From contig OY776122.1 of assembly GCA_963675135.1 (NCBI GenBank), positions 84,578,472-84,642,471 of the forward strand: DNA of 64,000 nt, written 5' to 3'. This DNA comes from Galeopsis tetrahit (taxonomy: Eukaryota; Streptophyta; Magnoliopsida; Lamiales; Lamiaceae). Both the position numbers and the translations under genes were made by a program. Below the pieces are notes generated by a model. The model did no database searches and had not been told where the DNA came from. It worked only from the letters and a program-made list of their open reading frames with translations. Below are positions 45,242-57,595 of the stretch, piece by piece; positions within the stretch are counted from its first letter, which is position 1; the number at the start of each line of letters is the position of its first letter.

Positions 45242-47544
45242 ATTACACTCACGTCCACACATTCTAATCGGGTCCAAATCTCGCTAAAAATCTAATTTTA
45301 CTCATGTTAAAATGTTCAATCAATAAGTCAATATCCCCCTCGTACCCACATTGAAATACAAAATAATATGACAACGTACTTACTATTATAAATATAATAA
45401 CTTGGCCCAATTTATCCAAATTTTATTCTCAAAACTAGCTAGCTGGAATATGATAATTCATAATGCTTCAAATTCTTTAAAAAAAAAAAAACTTTCAATT
45501 CTTATTAAAAAAAAACTTGAATTAACTCAAGTGTTAGAGAGTTATTATTCGGACACATCAGGCAGTTCACATAGGATATGCCGGTGGCCATCACAATCCT
45601 GATCAGTAGTATTATGTAAATTTAAAACTCATAATAATAATAATAATAATAATATATATTGAGAGTACCGGAGTACAAAATATAGTATATAAATACACAC
45701 TAGAGAATCTTTTTTGACATTGGTATATATTAATCTTTTATTCTCGCTCCAAACAATGCATAGAACTCACATAAAGTTGCAATTCTTGAATATAAAGATA
45801 CAATAAGTATTAAAGTAAACTATATATTATAATAGTGAATGATGAGATGATCTCGATGACATTAATTAATTAATTAATAAGATAGATAGATAATATATAT
45901 AGTTGACAATCATTCTAAATATAATTTGTGAATGGAATTATTGGTGTAGGGTTTATGATCACCATTGACCCTACTGCAAATTGGCCAGCGTTTGATGACA
46001 TAAAATTTTGGTTAGGAACAGCCATTTTTGCTGAATAAGTGGGCCGCCATGCATCTTCCATGTTTATCATTTGGAATGTAATTATTCATATATATATAGG
46101 ACAATACAATTATGATCAGTAAATAAGAACAAAATTATTGCAGGAATGTTGTCAAACAATACTATTAGCTAGCTGTATGAAAAATTATTAATTATACAAT
46201 TAATTTGGTCATATTAATTATATTTACCTCATTAATTATTACAAGTGTATAATTCATGATTTATGTTGTAATTATTCTTTAAATTTATATCGATCTACTC
46301 CTTTTTTTTTTTTACTTAGATGACATAAAATAGTTGAACTTTAACATGGATTTTTTTAATGGTGTATTTGATATTCATTCTTTTAATTGAAAATTACTCC
46401 CTTCGTTCCACAATTATTAATTTGCACATTTATCTTATTCGTCTGCACTATAATTATTTGTACAACTAAATAAAATAAATCATAAACTTTACTCTCACTC
46501 TCACAATTCATTTATTTTCTTTATTTATAAAAGTTTACAAAATCACCCTCAACACTCTACTCATTACACATTTTTATTAGTTTGTGTGACAAAAATAATA
46601 TGATTCAAACATTTTTTTTAACAAAAAAAATAGTAATATATTAATGAATACCAGAGGTACTCAATGGGTCAATCGGAGTTACTTTGATTTTGTAATTTGG
46701 TGGTAATAATTTTGAAAAAAACAAGTGCAACTTTGCTTCAACATTTAGTCACAATTATTATTGAGATTGAGGTCAGGTCATGGGAAACTCGATCATGAGT
46801 GATTGAATATGCATCCACAAGTGTTGCACTTGCATGTGATTGGCTAATGTTAAAGGCCAATATTATTGCAAATGAAGGACCCATACATACATACATTTGT
46901 TTGCACAGAGGACACTATTCACAAATGATGCTATAGGCCCCCAAAGATGGGATCATAAAAATAGGCGCAGCCAAACAGATCCTAAGCCAAGTATATACGA
47001 CAAAACAAATTTTTCGGACCCACACTTGTATCTGTTTTTGGAGGGTGCCGAGGTGGCATGGCCCTTTAACTCACCATCCGCCATGCTTCAAAACTGCCAG
47101 CTATGTATCCACATATATATGCTTCCTATTTTCATTTTTATTTATTTAACTTAAATGAAATATATTAGTACAGCCCTTTTCATGCTGCAAATACTTGAGC
47201 ATGAAGCATAATTTTCCTGCCTGATCTAGATTTTTTTTTTTTGGTGAATGCTAACTTCTTATTTTTGTATTAAAAAATATTGCAAAAACAACATTTTCCA
47301 TCTCTCTGTATATATATATTAAAATAAAAAAAAGTCACCTTAAATAATTTATGGTGCAAAGTGATAACTCTAGTTAATAGAGTAAACGACAAATTTTAAC
47401 AACAAATGTCAATGAAAATTTTAAAATAAAATTGTTTCTCTCAATTTTATGAATAACCAACCAAAATGATCAGTACGTCACTGAAAGAATTATATGTAAA
47501 ATATGCTACTCTCTCACCATAAATTTATGATACTTTTTTTTTTA

Positions 47545-47825
47545 CTCCCTCCGTCCCATACTTGAAGACACATTTTACCATTTTGAGCGTCCCATACTTG
47601 AAGGCACATTACTTAAAATAGAAAAAACACTTTTAAACACTCCCCTTAAAACATCACAATATTACAACAAATACCACTACTTTATTACATTACACTAAAA
47701 AGTAACTTTATTACTATTTATAAAGTTGAAAATTTTTTACTACCCCACTTTATTTTACACAATATTAATAAACAATTCATTTATTAAAACACGTGCCCAA
47801 TTTGTTTGATCCTTCAAGTAAGCGC
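47545..47825. mobile_element. Degenerate Stowaway-type MITE
   Basis: The left end CTCCCTCCGTCCCATACTTG with TA before it is clear, and an internal repeat of gagcgtcccatacttgaagg follows. The right end is only loosely recognisable (gatccttcaagtaagcgcgt), so the right border is approximate. Similar left-end-only copies start at 43545 and 46397. Confidence 0.5.
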
Positions 47826-48899
47826 GTATCAATTATCAAATGAGTGAGTGTATTCTCTTTTGGATCGTACGTAAATGAGTTCCATCTCGCATGAAGTACA
47901 AAGTGGAGTATTAGATAATCGCATGCACATTTTCTACAACTTTCCCTGTAGTCAATTAACTTATTTACATAAAAAAATCACAATATATAATTTTAATAAC
48001 AAAGTGAAATGAGTGAAATGAAATTGCAACAAATCGGAAAGAGGTCATCATTTATGAGTGAGAGACTGAGAGTGCATATTTAAATTCAATCACAATTTAT
48101 ATACTACATGTTTAATATAATTATATAAAAAAAATATAATGATCAACACGTGCGTGCATACACAAGTATTCTCGATCTCTCTTGCAAAAAAAAAAAAAAA
48201 GTATTCTCGATCTTTTGGGAAATACTCCGTACTAATTAGTACAGTAATGAGTAACTCTTGGACATTAAGATTGATACAATCAAGTAAAGTAAGTCAGGTC
48301 ATAGGTGTAGAAAATTAATTAATGAAAAATGAATTAAAAAAAATATATTTGGTGTGAGTACTTATATCAATAATCACATTCGGTTTTACTAGAACCCTAA
48401 TGAGTGATGGGGAAAGCTAGTGTCAAACTACATTGTTATGTAAGATTCAGTTTATTTTTGAAGTCTCGGTATCCTGTTCAAGTAACGATTAATTTGGGGA
48501 CCAATCTCACCGTTCACTTGCGGAGATCTTGTTTAAAGTAAGAGTTTTACGTTGTATGGAGATCTCATATGAATGGTTTGCACTTTAAAGGGTTCAAATC
48601 TGAGACTTAGTAAGTAGTACACTCCTAAGTTCTGAGATTGATTGTGTGATTTTGAATTATCGACTTCAATTGAGCTTTGTATGTTAAGAAAAAAAATAAA
48701 AATTTAACAGCGTGCGACTTATATATATAATTCTTTTTACAAGTAATGGTGTGTTGCGGTTTGGTCGAGCAAAATTTATAAAATTATACGACCATCCTTA
48801 TAAGGTACTATAATATTACAAATTTTATATGGTAAAAATGCGATATAGGAGTATGTTGTTAGGACTCAGGTGTAATTATGAACTATATGAAAATGTAAT

Positions 48900-48975
48900 T
48901 TAAACACCTCAGACAAAGTGGGATAGCACCATTACCTAGGTTAGGTCCTGGTTCGAGTCATGGGGAGGGGAAAAA
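48900..48975 (+). mobile_element. tRNA-derived SINE-like fragment
   Basis: Contains a B-box-like GGTTCGAGTCA at 48950-48960, preceded by agcaccattacctaggttag with A-box-like spacing. It does not fold as a tRNA by inspection. Confidence 0.3.
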
Positions 48976-50913
48976 AGGGATGGGTATTTAACTTCCATAA
49001 AAAAATAAAAAAATTAAACACTTCAAAAAAGACCACAAATTCATATTTTTATATCTAATTTTTTTTTTGATATGTGTAATTTATTATACCATATCTATGA
49101 TCGTAAAAAAATCTTTAAAATCTTATAATTTCTTTTAAATGAAAACGGATAACAAGTAATTAAATTAAATTTAATGCAACTCTGCAACCTTTAAAGGTGT
49201 GGTTTTAATTAACTCCAGATTAAAATGAGAAAATGGTAGTATTATATATAGTATATGAGTGTGTGAGAAAAAGTATGTTCCTACAAAATCACATTTCAAA
49301 AGATATACTGTATTTGTTCACTTTCTAGACTTAAATTTGATTTGACATCTATGTTATGGAGTATATATAAAGATAAATTTAAAATCTAAAATATGAATTT
49401 CTTTATGTTATGATTTGAAGTTTTTTCTTATTAAATTTAAATAAACTTCTTTTTAAAATACCATAAAATGGGAGAATATATTGGGAAAAAATAAGAGAAG
49501 TAATGGAGGTAGGGTAATCCTGGAAAATAACAAACACAGGCTGTCGGATATATAGTGGACTGGGAATATGGAGTGGCGGCACGGCAGCTCACATGAGAAT
49601 GTATAAAGTAGTACTACTACTAATTGATAACTAAATAATTAAAGTAATTAATTAATGAAAATAAATTCATACTCCTATTATTTAAATATTATTCGTCTAA
49701 CACTATATACAGTTTATGTAGTTTTATATGCTTGTGGTGGGCGTGTAAACAACAGCTGGATATGACTTCTTCATCCACAATGCAATGACTCCACATTTTA
49801 TTACAATATTATATATGCATTTAATTACAATATATCTATATAAAATTAATAATACTACTTATAAGAGTATGTTAATATGTGACAGTTTGATTCAATACCA
49901 ATTGTAACATTTACAAAACTAGTATTAAACGAGTTGGATAATTTGTATTCATAACTTATATTTAAACTTTGTCTCTCTTTTCCCTTTATAATAATACAGC
50001 ACTGTTATACAAATCAGTTAGTACATATCTACAAGATTAGTTAATTGCTAATTTTAAATACTATATATTATCTTAATTTTATTATGCTTTATGGAAAAGA
50101 TAAGGAGAAGAATATACATGAATCCTCTTAATTTCTTTTGTGTATATTTCTTGTAATGTCAGAGAAAGACAATTGCGTGGGTAGGTTTTAAGTCTCATAC
50201 TTTTTTTTTTTTTTTTCTTTTTTAATATCTCTTCCAAATTAAAAAGAAAATTAATGTCCTAAGAAACACTGAGTTGCATTGCAGCCGTGCAGGATACTTT
50301 TGGAAAAAAATGGCACATTTCTTTCCTTTTCTCTTAAAAATAAAATACATGTTTGATACGGAAGTGAAATGGTTATAACAAACTTCCATGTTTGATTACC
50401 TCCAAAATCAAAATAAGAGAGATCTATTGTAAAACGGGATGCGTCATGCGTGGACTCACTTTTTAATAATAGTGAAGTTTGACATACAAATTTTCACTTT
50501 TTAATAATAATGAGGATTTTATAAATATTACTGTAATTGAATGTGAGATTACGAAGAGCAATGAGAAACATTATAAATATGACACACAATACATTACTTG
50601 TGGGAAGTAGCAATCTCAAAGCAAACAAGGGAGAAATTCAAAATTCTGACATAAAACGCATCATTCTGACTCTCTCATTTCATTTACCCACAATTGCCCA
50701 ACGCGCATCGTCGGGCTTCGCATTCCCGCCGCCTGCACACACACTCTCTCTCTCTCTTAAATCTTTCTCTGCAAGCCCAAAAGCAAAAATTGCAGGCCAA
50801 GTCTGCAACAGTTGCACCGGCCATTTAATACACCACAACTACACTCCCCTCCTCACATTTACTCTCTCTAATAGTAAACACTTGTCTTAATAGTGTATGT
50901 TTAAATGTGTCAA

Positions 50914-53284
50914 ATGGCGGTGTCAAAGAGCAACAGGAAGAAGCATCAGAGTTACATTTCGGTGCCCTCTCAGATAATCAGCTCAATCTCACATTCCTCT
51001 CTCGAATCTCTACTGCATTCTCCCAAGAAAAAACAGAGCCCTAACTCTAAGTTTAGAGCTTTGCTCAACAGCCCAAGATTTCTCATTTTCTTGGTTTTTG
51101 TGTTTTGTTGTGGTTGGATGTTGAAGATGTGGTCCAACTTTGATCCGGTAATGCCTTTTTCGAGAAACCCATGTTCTGTTTCTCAAGAAACAGGGTTGTT
51201 GAGTTCTGTGATGAATGTTAGTAAAAGGGAGGATTTTGTTGATGGGAAGGGAGAGTTTTGGAAACAGCCTGATGGGTTGGGGTTTAGGCCTTGTTTGGGT
51301 TTCAGTGAAAGGTACGGAACAGAGAGTGGTGGAATTGTGAAGGATAGAAGTAAGTATTTGCTGGTGGTGGTTGCAGGGGGGATGAATCAGCAGAGGAATC
51401 AGATTGTTGATGCTGTTGTTATTGCAAGAATTCTTGGTGCAGCTTTGGTTGTCCCTTCTCTGCAAGTCAATGTCATTTGGGGTGATGAAAGGTTTGTGTT
51501 CTTGTGACAAATTCTTCATCTGCTTAATTTATTTAATTTGGTGATTAACATTCATAATTATGCAGTGAATTTTCTGATATATTCGATTTGGAACATTTCA
51601 AAAACGTTTTGGCAAATGATGTGCGAGTAGTTTCTTCACTTCCGTCGACACATTTGATGACGAGGCCGGTGGAGGAGAAGACCACTCCCCTTCACTCCTC
51701 TCCGGAGTGGATTCGTTCACGTTATCTTAAAAGGGTAAGGAAATGGAGTCCCAATTATTTTGTGCCTCCTATTCTATTATTGATACTACTATTTAATATC
51801 ATTGGTAATAAATGTTAGAAGAAGAAAATAACCATATGCATTGTTTTTAATCTTGCCTGCTATTGGGCTTCAAAAGCATGAGGGTCGATGGTTCCAATGT
51901 TAAAGTCGCCTTGCCTTTGACTTGTATGCTATGGAAATAATTTAAGAGGATTTCTTGCGTGAGACAGTCTCTTGGTGAGGCGGAGTGTATAATTTGACAT
52001 GATGCCTTTAACACTTTGGAAGAAATTAGTCTTAATTTGTACCAATTTGTGATCGGTCTAGCCAGTTTTACACAAGTCTTTGTCATAATTTAATCCTTTG
52101 ATATGTTGTTATCTTACAATCATCAATGGCCAGCTGGTTTTCTAACATATATGCATGTTCTTAAAAAGATGGATGTAAGCAGCATTAGTTTTCTTGGGGG
52201 TCTCACTTGTAAATTTTCTGTTCCCTGCAGATAAAGAGGGAGGGTGTACTACTATTGCGCGGATTAGACTCGAGGCTCTCTAAAGATCTTCCATCCGACC
52301 TTCAAAAGCTTCGTTGTAAGGTACCGTGGCAACACTCACTTTTTAGTACTTTGTGATTAGTTAGCACAACAACTCTTGCATAAAACATTTGGCTTTCGTC
52401 TATTCAATTTCAGGTTGCATTTCATGCATTGAGGTTTGCCCCACGCATCGCAGAACTCGGAAACAAGCTATCAGACAGAATGAGGAGCAAGGGACCCTAT
52501 CTTGCTCTCCATCTCAGAATGGAAAAGGATGTTTGGGTAAGAACAGGGTGTCTTCCTGGTCTTACTCACCAATACGATGAAATGATCAGTAACGAGAGAA
52601 AGGCGCATCCGAAGCTCTTGACATCAAGATCCAACATGACCTACCACCAAAGGAAACTCGCTGGCCTCTGCCCCTTGAATGCCCTCGATGTTGCAAGGTT
52701 GCTGAAAGCGTTGGGAGCTCGTAAAAGCGCGAGGATCTATTGGGCAGGAGGAGTTCCACTAGGAGGAAAAGAAGCCCTTCTCCCATTGACAACAGAATTC
52801 CCTCATTTCTACAACAAGGAAGACATTGCCTTGCCCGGGGAGCTCGAGCCATTCGCAAACAAGGCTTCCTTGATGGCTGCTATCGATTATATAGTTTCTG
52901 AGAGGAGCGACGTATTCATGGCTTCTCATGGTGGAAATATGGGCCATGCTATACAGGTACATACCTATGTCTATCTATTTAATCATCATTTAAGCAAGTA
53001 GTATCATTGGTGTCTGAAATTGTTGTATACTCCTATTTCAGGGGCATAGAGCCTATGGAGGGCACAAAAAGACCATCATCCCAAACAAAAGACAGATGCT
53101 CAAACATTTTATGGACTCTTCCCTACCCGAAGATGAGTTCAACAACATCATACGGGACTTGCATCGCGATTCCTTGGGACAGCCCGAGCTTAGGACAAGC
53201 AAAGCCGGGAGGGATGTCACCAAGTACCCTATCCCAGAATGCATGTGCAATAACACCATTACAGATTCTCATTCTTCAATCTGA
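50914..53284 (+). CDS. Plant O-fucosyltransferase family protein (GT106/OFUT type)
   Basis: A Golgi type II membrane glycosyltransferase of the plant O-fucosyltransferase-like family; individual members act in cell-wall or protein glycosylation and the acceptor cannot be told here. Five exons: 50914-51491, 51566-51734, 52231-52320, 52414-52956 and 53042-53284; 540 aa, all GT-AG with matching phases. A basic cytosolic tail (SKSNRKKHQ) precedes a single transmembrane anchor at about 54-71 (RFLIFLVFVFCCGWML). Family motifs: GGMNQQRNQIVDAVVIARIL (near 155), HLRMEKDVWVRTGC (near 310), SHGGNMGHAIQGHRAYGGHK (near 450). Start at 50914 (MAVSK); another in-frame ATG is at 50905. A CT-rich tract at about 50740-50760 lies in the presumed 5' UTR. 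The catalytic Arg of HLR is kept. Confidence 0.88.
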
Positions 53285-54198
53285 TCGTGCTATCGTTCTC
53301 GATTGTCCACCTGCTGAATTAGTTACATGACTAATGTCTTATGGTCTTTTAACCCGTTGAAGCACAAGATGACACAGCTATGGAATTTAGGCAGTGTTTG
53401 GTAGCAAGATGAATCATATACTGAGGCTGCATTCAAGAGTTTATATAGCTGCATACCAAATCAGGTTAAATAAGCAGTATAGCTCCATTGATTCTCCCTT
53501 CTGTATGCCAATTGCCATCTCTGTTAATATTATTTTTTTTAGTAGGGAGCCATCTCTGTTAATATTATTTTTTTTAGTAGGGAGCATTGTACAGTATATA
53601 TATGTTTTTTTTTTACTATTATTTATTTATTCTTTATGTTGTAGTATTAGATGGTGCATTATAGGTATGTATACATATACAAGATTAATTGAATTATTTT
53701 GTTATATTACACACGATTCTTGCTGTGCAATTATGTTATTTACTGTGTTCTGTTTTCTTCTTCTTTAAATTTCGGGTTTCCATGACCCGTCCTCAATTTA
53801 GAAAGACTGTTCAGAGAAATTTCATCTAAAAATAAAATTTAAAAATTTACCCTCTTTGAAATTAAATCATAAATGGCTGAAGGCAACGGTTTCGTGTTTT
53901 TTCATAAACACTACTACACTAAGCAAAATATTGTTGTCAAATTTGAAGGCCTGTTTTAATTAATTGGGTGTTTTATTTCTATTAAACCCATGAACAAGAA
54001 ACACCAAATCAAAACATGACTATCATGGAGTAATCAATAAAAAAACACCCGAAATCAACTGAAATAAACTACTAGTAATTAAAACAAAAAAACTCGAGGC
54101 CTGCCAAACATAGTTATTATCAAAGAGATCGATGAAGGCCTCTGTTACTCTGTATGAAGAAGAAATACTATTAATTAATTGGTGAATGAGAAGAATTA
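53285..54198. repeat. 3' flank of the O-fucosyltransferase gene, with 35-bp tandem duplication
   Basis: The unit gccatctctgttaatattat tttttttagtaggga is repeated twice in tandem at 53514-53583. The first part should be 3' UTR. No further gene is visible. Confidence 0.6.
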
Positions 54199-54360
54199 TT
54201 ACAAGAGGGAGATCTGAGGTGTAGTCGGGAAATAAGAAACTGAAATGGGAACTCCTGGCGAATTCTCCTTATTGATCATCGGCTTAACGTGGGCGTTTTC
54301 ATCAGATATGCGTGAAGACGAAGAACCAAAACAACCAAAAACAATTGAAAACAAACTCAT
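54199..54360 (-). CDS. Small uncharacterised protein, 53 aa (paralog of 59105-59263)
   Basis: An intronless 54-codon frame, ATG to TAA. The protein starts MSLFSIVFGCF, continues SSSSRISDEN, then a polar, Lys-containing middle, and ends PISVSYFPTTPQISLL. A hydrophobic stretch of about 8 residues precedes Cys10. TATAAATA lies on the minus strand at 54434-54441, 74 bp before the ATG, so the gene has its own promoter. The same layout with clear residue identity appears at 59105-59263, which is the main evidence that both are real. I recall similar short, unnamed plant proteins with an SYFP...LSRL end, but no function. A lipid-anchored or membrane-touching role (Cys10 beside a hydrophobic patch) is speculation. 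Confidence 0.7.
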   Translation of the reverse strand: MSLFSIVFGCFGSSSSRISDENAHVKPMINKENSPGVPISVSYFPTTPQISLL

Positions 54361-54433
54361 GGCTGAGAAAGATATCTGAATTTGATGATAATGTTGTTTT
54401 ATATTTCTTAACGTAGGAGTGATGATGGATGGG

Positions 54434-54441
54434 TATTTATA
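54434..54441 (-). promoter_or_regulatory. TATA box of the 53-aa gene
   Basis: TATAAATA on the minus strand, within ACTATAAATACCC; it predicts a transcription start near 54405 and a leader of about 45 nt. Confidence 0.55.
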
Positions 54442-55045
54442 GTGGGTTTAGTCGGCAATTGGAATAATTTTGTGGGAGGGTTCACGAGAAGTGTGCATGT
54501 TTGTTTTGGGATTTGTTGGATTTGAGTTTTTTAAATTTAAATTTTATTTTATTTTATTTTATTTTTGGATTATTGAAAATATTGATGAAAGTCAAGAGTG
54601 ATCATGTTGACTCGACTGCGACCATATCGTGCCGGTAAGCCCCCAATTTTCACTAACATTTACAACTTTAAAATAGTGTGGTAAATTAAAAAAAACTTAT
54701 ATCAGCATTAAATGCAAATGCATGCAATATTATTTTAGTAATAATTGAAAAGTGCAACACCATTTATTAAAAAGTGTAAGTCAATAAACTGAAAAATACA
54801 ACATAGACTAGGGTGCACAACATGCACTCGAGTCCATAGCAGACCAACCCTTTTAAAATAAGTGGCCTAACTCAACCTCAATATTTCTTACGAATTTTAT
54901 CTTTTTAGTTGTCATCTATAGTTTTATCCTTTTAGGTGTTATTTTGGTTATAAAAAAAAAGAAGAAGAAGAAAATGGGCCGGGCCTTTACCGAAACTATA
55001 TCTGAGTTTTTTAAGAAAACTTATTGGGTTTGACAATTTTGCTTA
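54442..55045. other. Intergenic between small gene and MULE
   Basis: AT-rich; presumed upstream region of the 53-aa gene. A (TTTTA)n run lies at 54543-54565. No gene seen. Confidence 0.4.
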
Positions 55046-55913
55046 GGCCACGGATAAATGCACCCATTTTATTATGTCTTCACCCTCGGATGATTTCAGC
55101 CTCAAATATGAGTTCATTTCCCCCCTCCCCCACCCAAAATAACATTTTTACTAACCAACCCTTTAATACACATTAGAAAAACCTATTGACTTCACACACA
55201 CTTTCATTAAAAAAAAAAATTGGAGCGAAATTCACTTTTAATCATTGAACAAACTTGATTTTTGCACAAAACGGGAGGTGAGGAAGACGAAACAGCGAAA
55301 CAGAGGTTTTTGTATCGATTCGAACCTGGTTGGTCGAGTTCCGTGTGAAAACTCAAAACTTTTGGCCGAATTCTATTGAGAAACTCGACAAAAAGTTTTG
55401 AGTTTCATTGTTTGAAATTTTTTTCCGAAAATGTACACATTATGTGGAACTTTTTTCTGAAAATATACACATTTTGTGGAAAAAAATTTCGAAAATATAC
55501 ACAATGCGTGGAACATTTTTCCGAAAATATATAAATTCATGTAACTTTTTTCCGAAAAATTTCACAAAACTCGGCGAATTAGTGCTGAGTTTTAGCAAAA
55601 CGCGATTTAAAAAAAAAAACAAAAAACTCGAGAACAGTATACACTACACATATATTCATTACAACTACACAATAATGCAATAATGTGATCAAATAAAACA
55701 ATAATAACATGAAGAATAATTAATTACAAAGAAATGAGTACTATATTGTTTGAGGAAGAGGAATGCAAAAAGGTTGTTTATTTTTTTGTTTGAGAGTGGA
55801 GGGTGAACTCAGCACGCCACGCGCGATAGTATAGTCTTTTTATCAATTAGTTTAAAAAATAAATTAAGGTGTAGGGAGAAGCCATAATATTTAGGGGGCA
55901 TTTAACCGTGGCC
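55046..55913. mobile_element. MULE-like element, 868 bp
   Basis: Ends GGCCACGGATAAATGCACCC and GGGGGCATTTAACCGTGGCC are inverted repeats. The 8-bp duplication TTTTGCTT lies at 55037-55044 and 55914-55921; one base (A/T) beside it is unmatched. The interior carries repeats of ccgaaaatatacacattttg (55425-55550) and no transposase. Confidence 0.75.
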
Positions 55914-55921
55914 TTTTGCTT

Positions 55922-56326
55922 TAATAAAAATTTATTGGGCTAATATAGTGTACCTAATGCATTCCCTTAAAGAGAACTAAATTAAGGGTACGTCTATCTG
56001 CACCTCGAGCTTTGTTAACAACACTTCTCCCTTTAATTTATTAATTTTATACTAATAATATAAAAATTCTAAAATACCTTTTAAGTAAAATACCACTATT
56101 AAGTACACTCTCACTATTAACTACACTTTCCCAGATGAGTTTTAGAATTTGTATTTATTTATTTATTTTAATTTTAAAAAAGATAGATTAAGATTTGAGA
56201 AGAAGTGTGTTTAGTAAAAAGATTTTATAGAAAAAATAGTACTTTGAACAATTTATGAAAAGTACAACTACCAGCCTCTTAATTTTGGGGGTGTACTTGA
56301 GATTTGGGATTTAGTAAAAAATAATA
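55922..56326. other. Spacer, no gene seen
   Basis: AT-rich. Text such as gggtacgtctatctgcacct at its left and gtgtacttgagatttgggat at its right suggests a further decayed inverted-repeat element, but the ends do not pair well. Confidence 0.35.
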
Positions 56327-56880
56327 CTCCCTCCATCCCACAAAGATAATCACGTATTTCTTTTTTGGATATCCCAAATTATAGTCACATTTCTTCTTTT
56401 ACTTTAGTATTAAATGTTTTATTATCAAATTTACCCCTAATCAATAAGAGTAATTAATGCTTAGCAGAGTTTGAATTTGGGGTATTTTTGACTAGTTTGA
56501 CCTCTAACTCTTTCTATTTCTAGACTAGAAGGACGGAAAGAAGCTTAAAAGAAGCTAGGTTTCTTATCGGAGTCTTGAACACTGACTTGATAGAGTACGG
56601 AGAGCTCTCGCTTATCCTTTGATTCACACTGCCCTAAGTAAGCTCCTGTTGCTATTGACCGACCCTATGAGCTCCTGAGCTAACGATGAGAAAGAGACTC
56701 AAAGAAAGAAAAGATAGGCGTGTTAGGAAACAATATGAAGTAGCCCCTATTTCGCCTCTTCTGTTTGTCATGAGATTCTAAGGGCAAAATTGACACATTA
56801 GCTAAATTTGACTACATTTATTGATTTTTCTTAATCTGTGTGTAAAGTCAAATGTGGCTGTTTTTGTGAGACGGCGAGAG
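56327..56880. mobile_element. Stowaway-type MITE interrupted by an organelle-like insert
   Basis: Left end CTCCCTCCATCCCACAAAGA, right end TTTTTGTGAGACGGCGAGAG (mutated complement), TA at 56325-56326 and 56881-56882. At 554 bp it is about twice the usual size because of about 240 bp of foreign-looking DNA in its middle (about 56530-56775). Confidence 0.7.
56530..56775. other. Possible mitochondrial DNA insert (NUMT)
   Basis: This block has balanced base composition and lacks the homopolymer runs of its surroundings. Text such as agtcttgaacactgacttga and cgcttatcctttgattcaca has the texture of plant mitochondrial intergenic DNA. No organelle gene is identified, so the origin is a guess from composition and recall. 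Confidence 0.3.
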
Positions 56881-56882
56881 TA

Positions 56883-57595
56883 ATAATATAATATAGCCTC
56901 GATAGTGTGGTCAATGTTGTATGGAATGAGACCACGAATGTAGTGTATACATCTCCATAAAAATCGAAACCTAGAAACACGATGGCTTACTTCTTCAACT
57001 CTAAAAAGATACTGGTAGCTTTTGACTTGTAATCATTTTCAATTTTGATATTCCAGGAGATCAGTAAGATGTCAAAAAAATAATTAAAACTCATATTGTT
57101 TACTATATATAAAAACTTATATAACAATATTTAGTGCAAAAATTCAAGGGGCAAATTTAGGCCCACACGAGTCAAATAATTTTTCATACTCTTAAATATT
57201 ATTTTACAATAACATCAAAATATGTTATTATAAGTATAATTTGGGCTATTAAAATTAAGAAAATTAATTCAAAAAATTAATCATGTGTTCCATAATTTAG
57301 TCTTGTAGTAGAATATTTTATGTGATCATACAACTCACAAATTTGACCACAATTAAAATTAAGTTTAGGTTGCGTTTGGTTGGGTGGATTTGGGCCTATG
57401 AATTTCAAATTCACAGCCCAAATTCATTCCACATGTTTGGATTATGAGTGGATTTCAAATACTTAGATTTGTGTATATACACTTTTTAGTTAAAATTGAG
57501 AGATTTTTCAAATTCTCACTAAAATCATGTCATTTGAAATCCATGTATTTTTAACTCATTCCATTTGAAATGCCTCCTCAAATCAAATCCACTCA
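56883..57595. mobile_element. Intergenic; truncated MITE at 57368-57595
   Basis: From 57368 the text GGTTGCGTTTGGTTGGGTGG resembles a TIR that should close with ccacccaaccaaacgcaacc. The right side is only kept as CAAATCAAATCCACTCA and is then cut off by the CACTA element starting at 57596. The left 480 bp show no gene. Confidence 0.45.

Larger units (their letters stand above)
42418..50500. other. Gene-free 8-kb stretch with degenerate repeats
   Basis: Mostly AT-rich. Visible pieces: Stowaway-like left end at 43545; Met-tRNA-type primer-site motif TGGTATCAGAGC at 45230-45241; (AAT)n at 45632-45657; Stowaway-like left ends at 46397 and 47545; tRNA-like fragment near 48900-48975. GC-richer patches occur at 45930-46070 and 46740-47130. 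No coding exon was recognised. Confidence 0.5.

Noticed and set aside
46897..47154. 85-codon plus-strand frame
   Set aside because: The frame starts at TTG and the translated sequence resembles no protein family; kept only as a GC-richer patch.
48900..48975. Functional tRNA gene
   Set aside because: Only a B-box-like motif is present; the acceptor stem and anticodon arm do not form.
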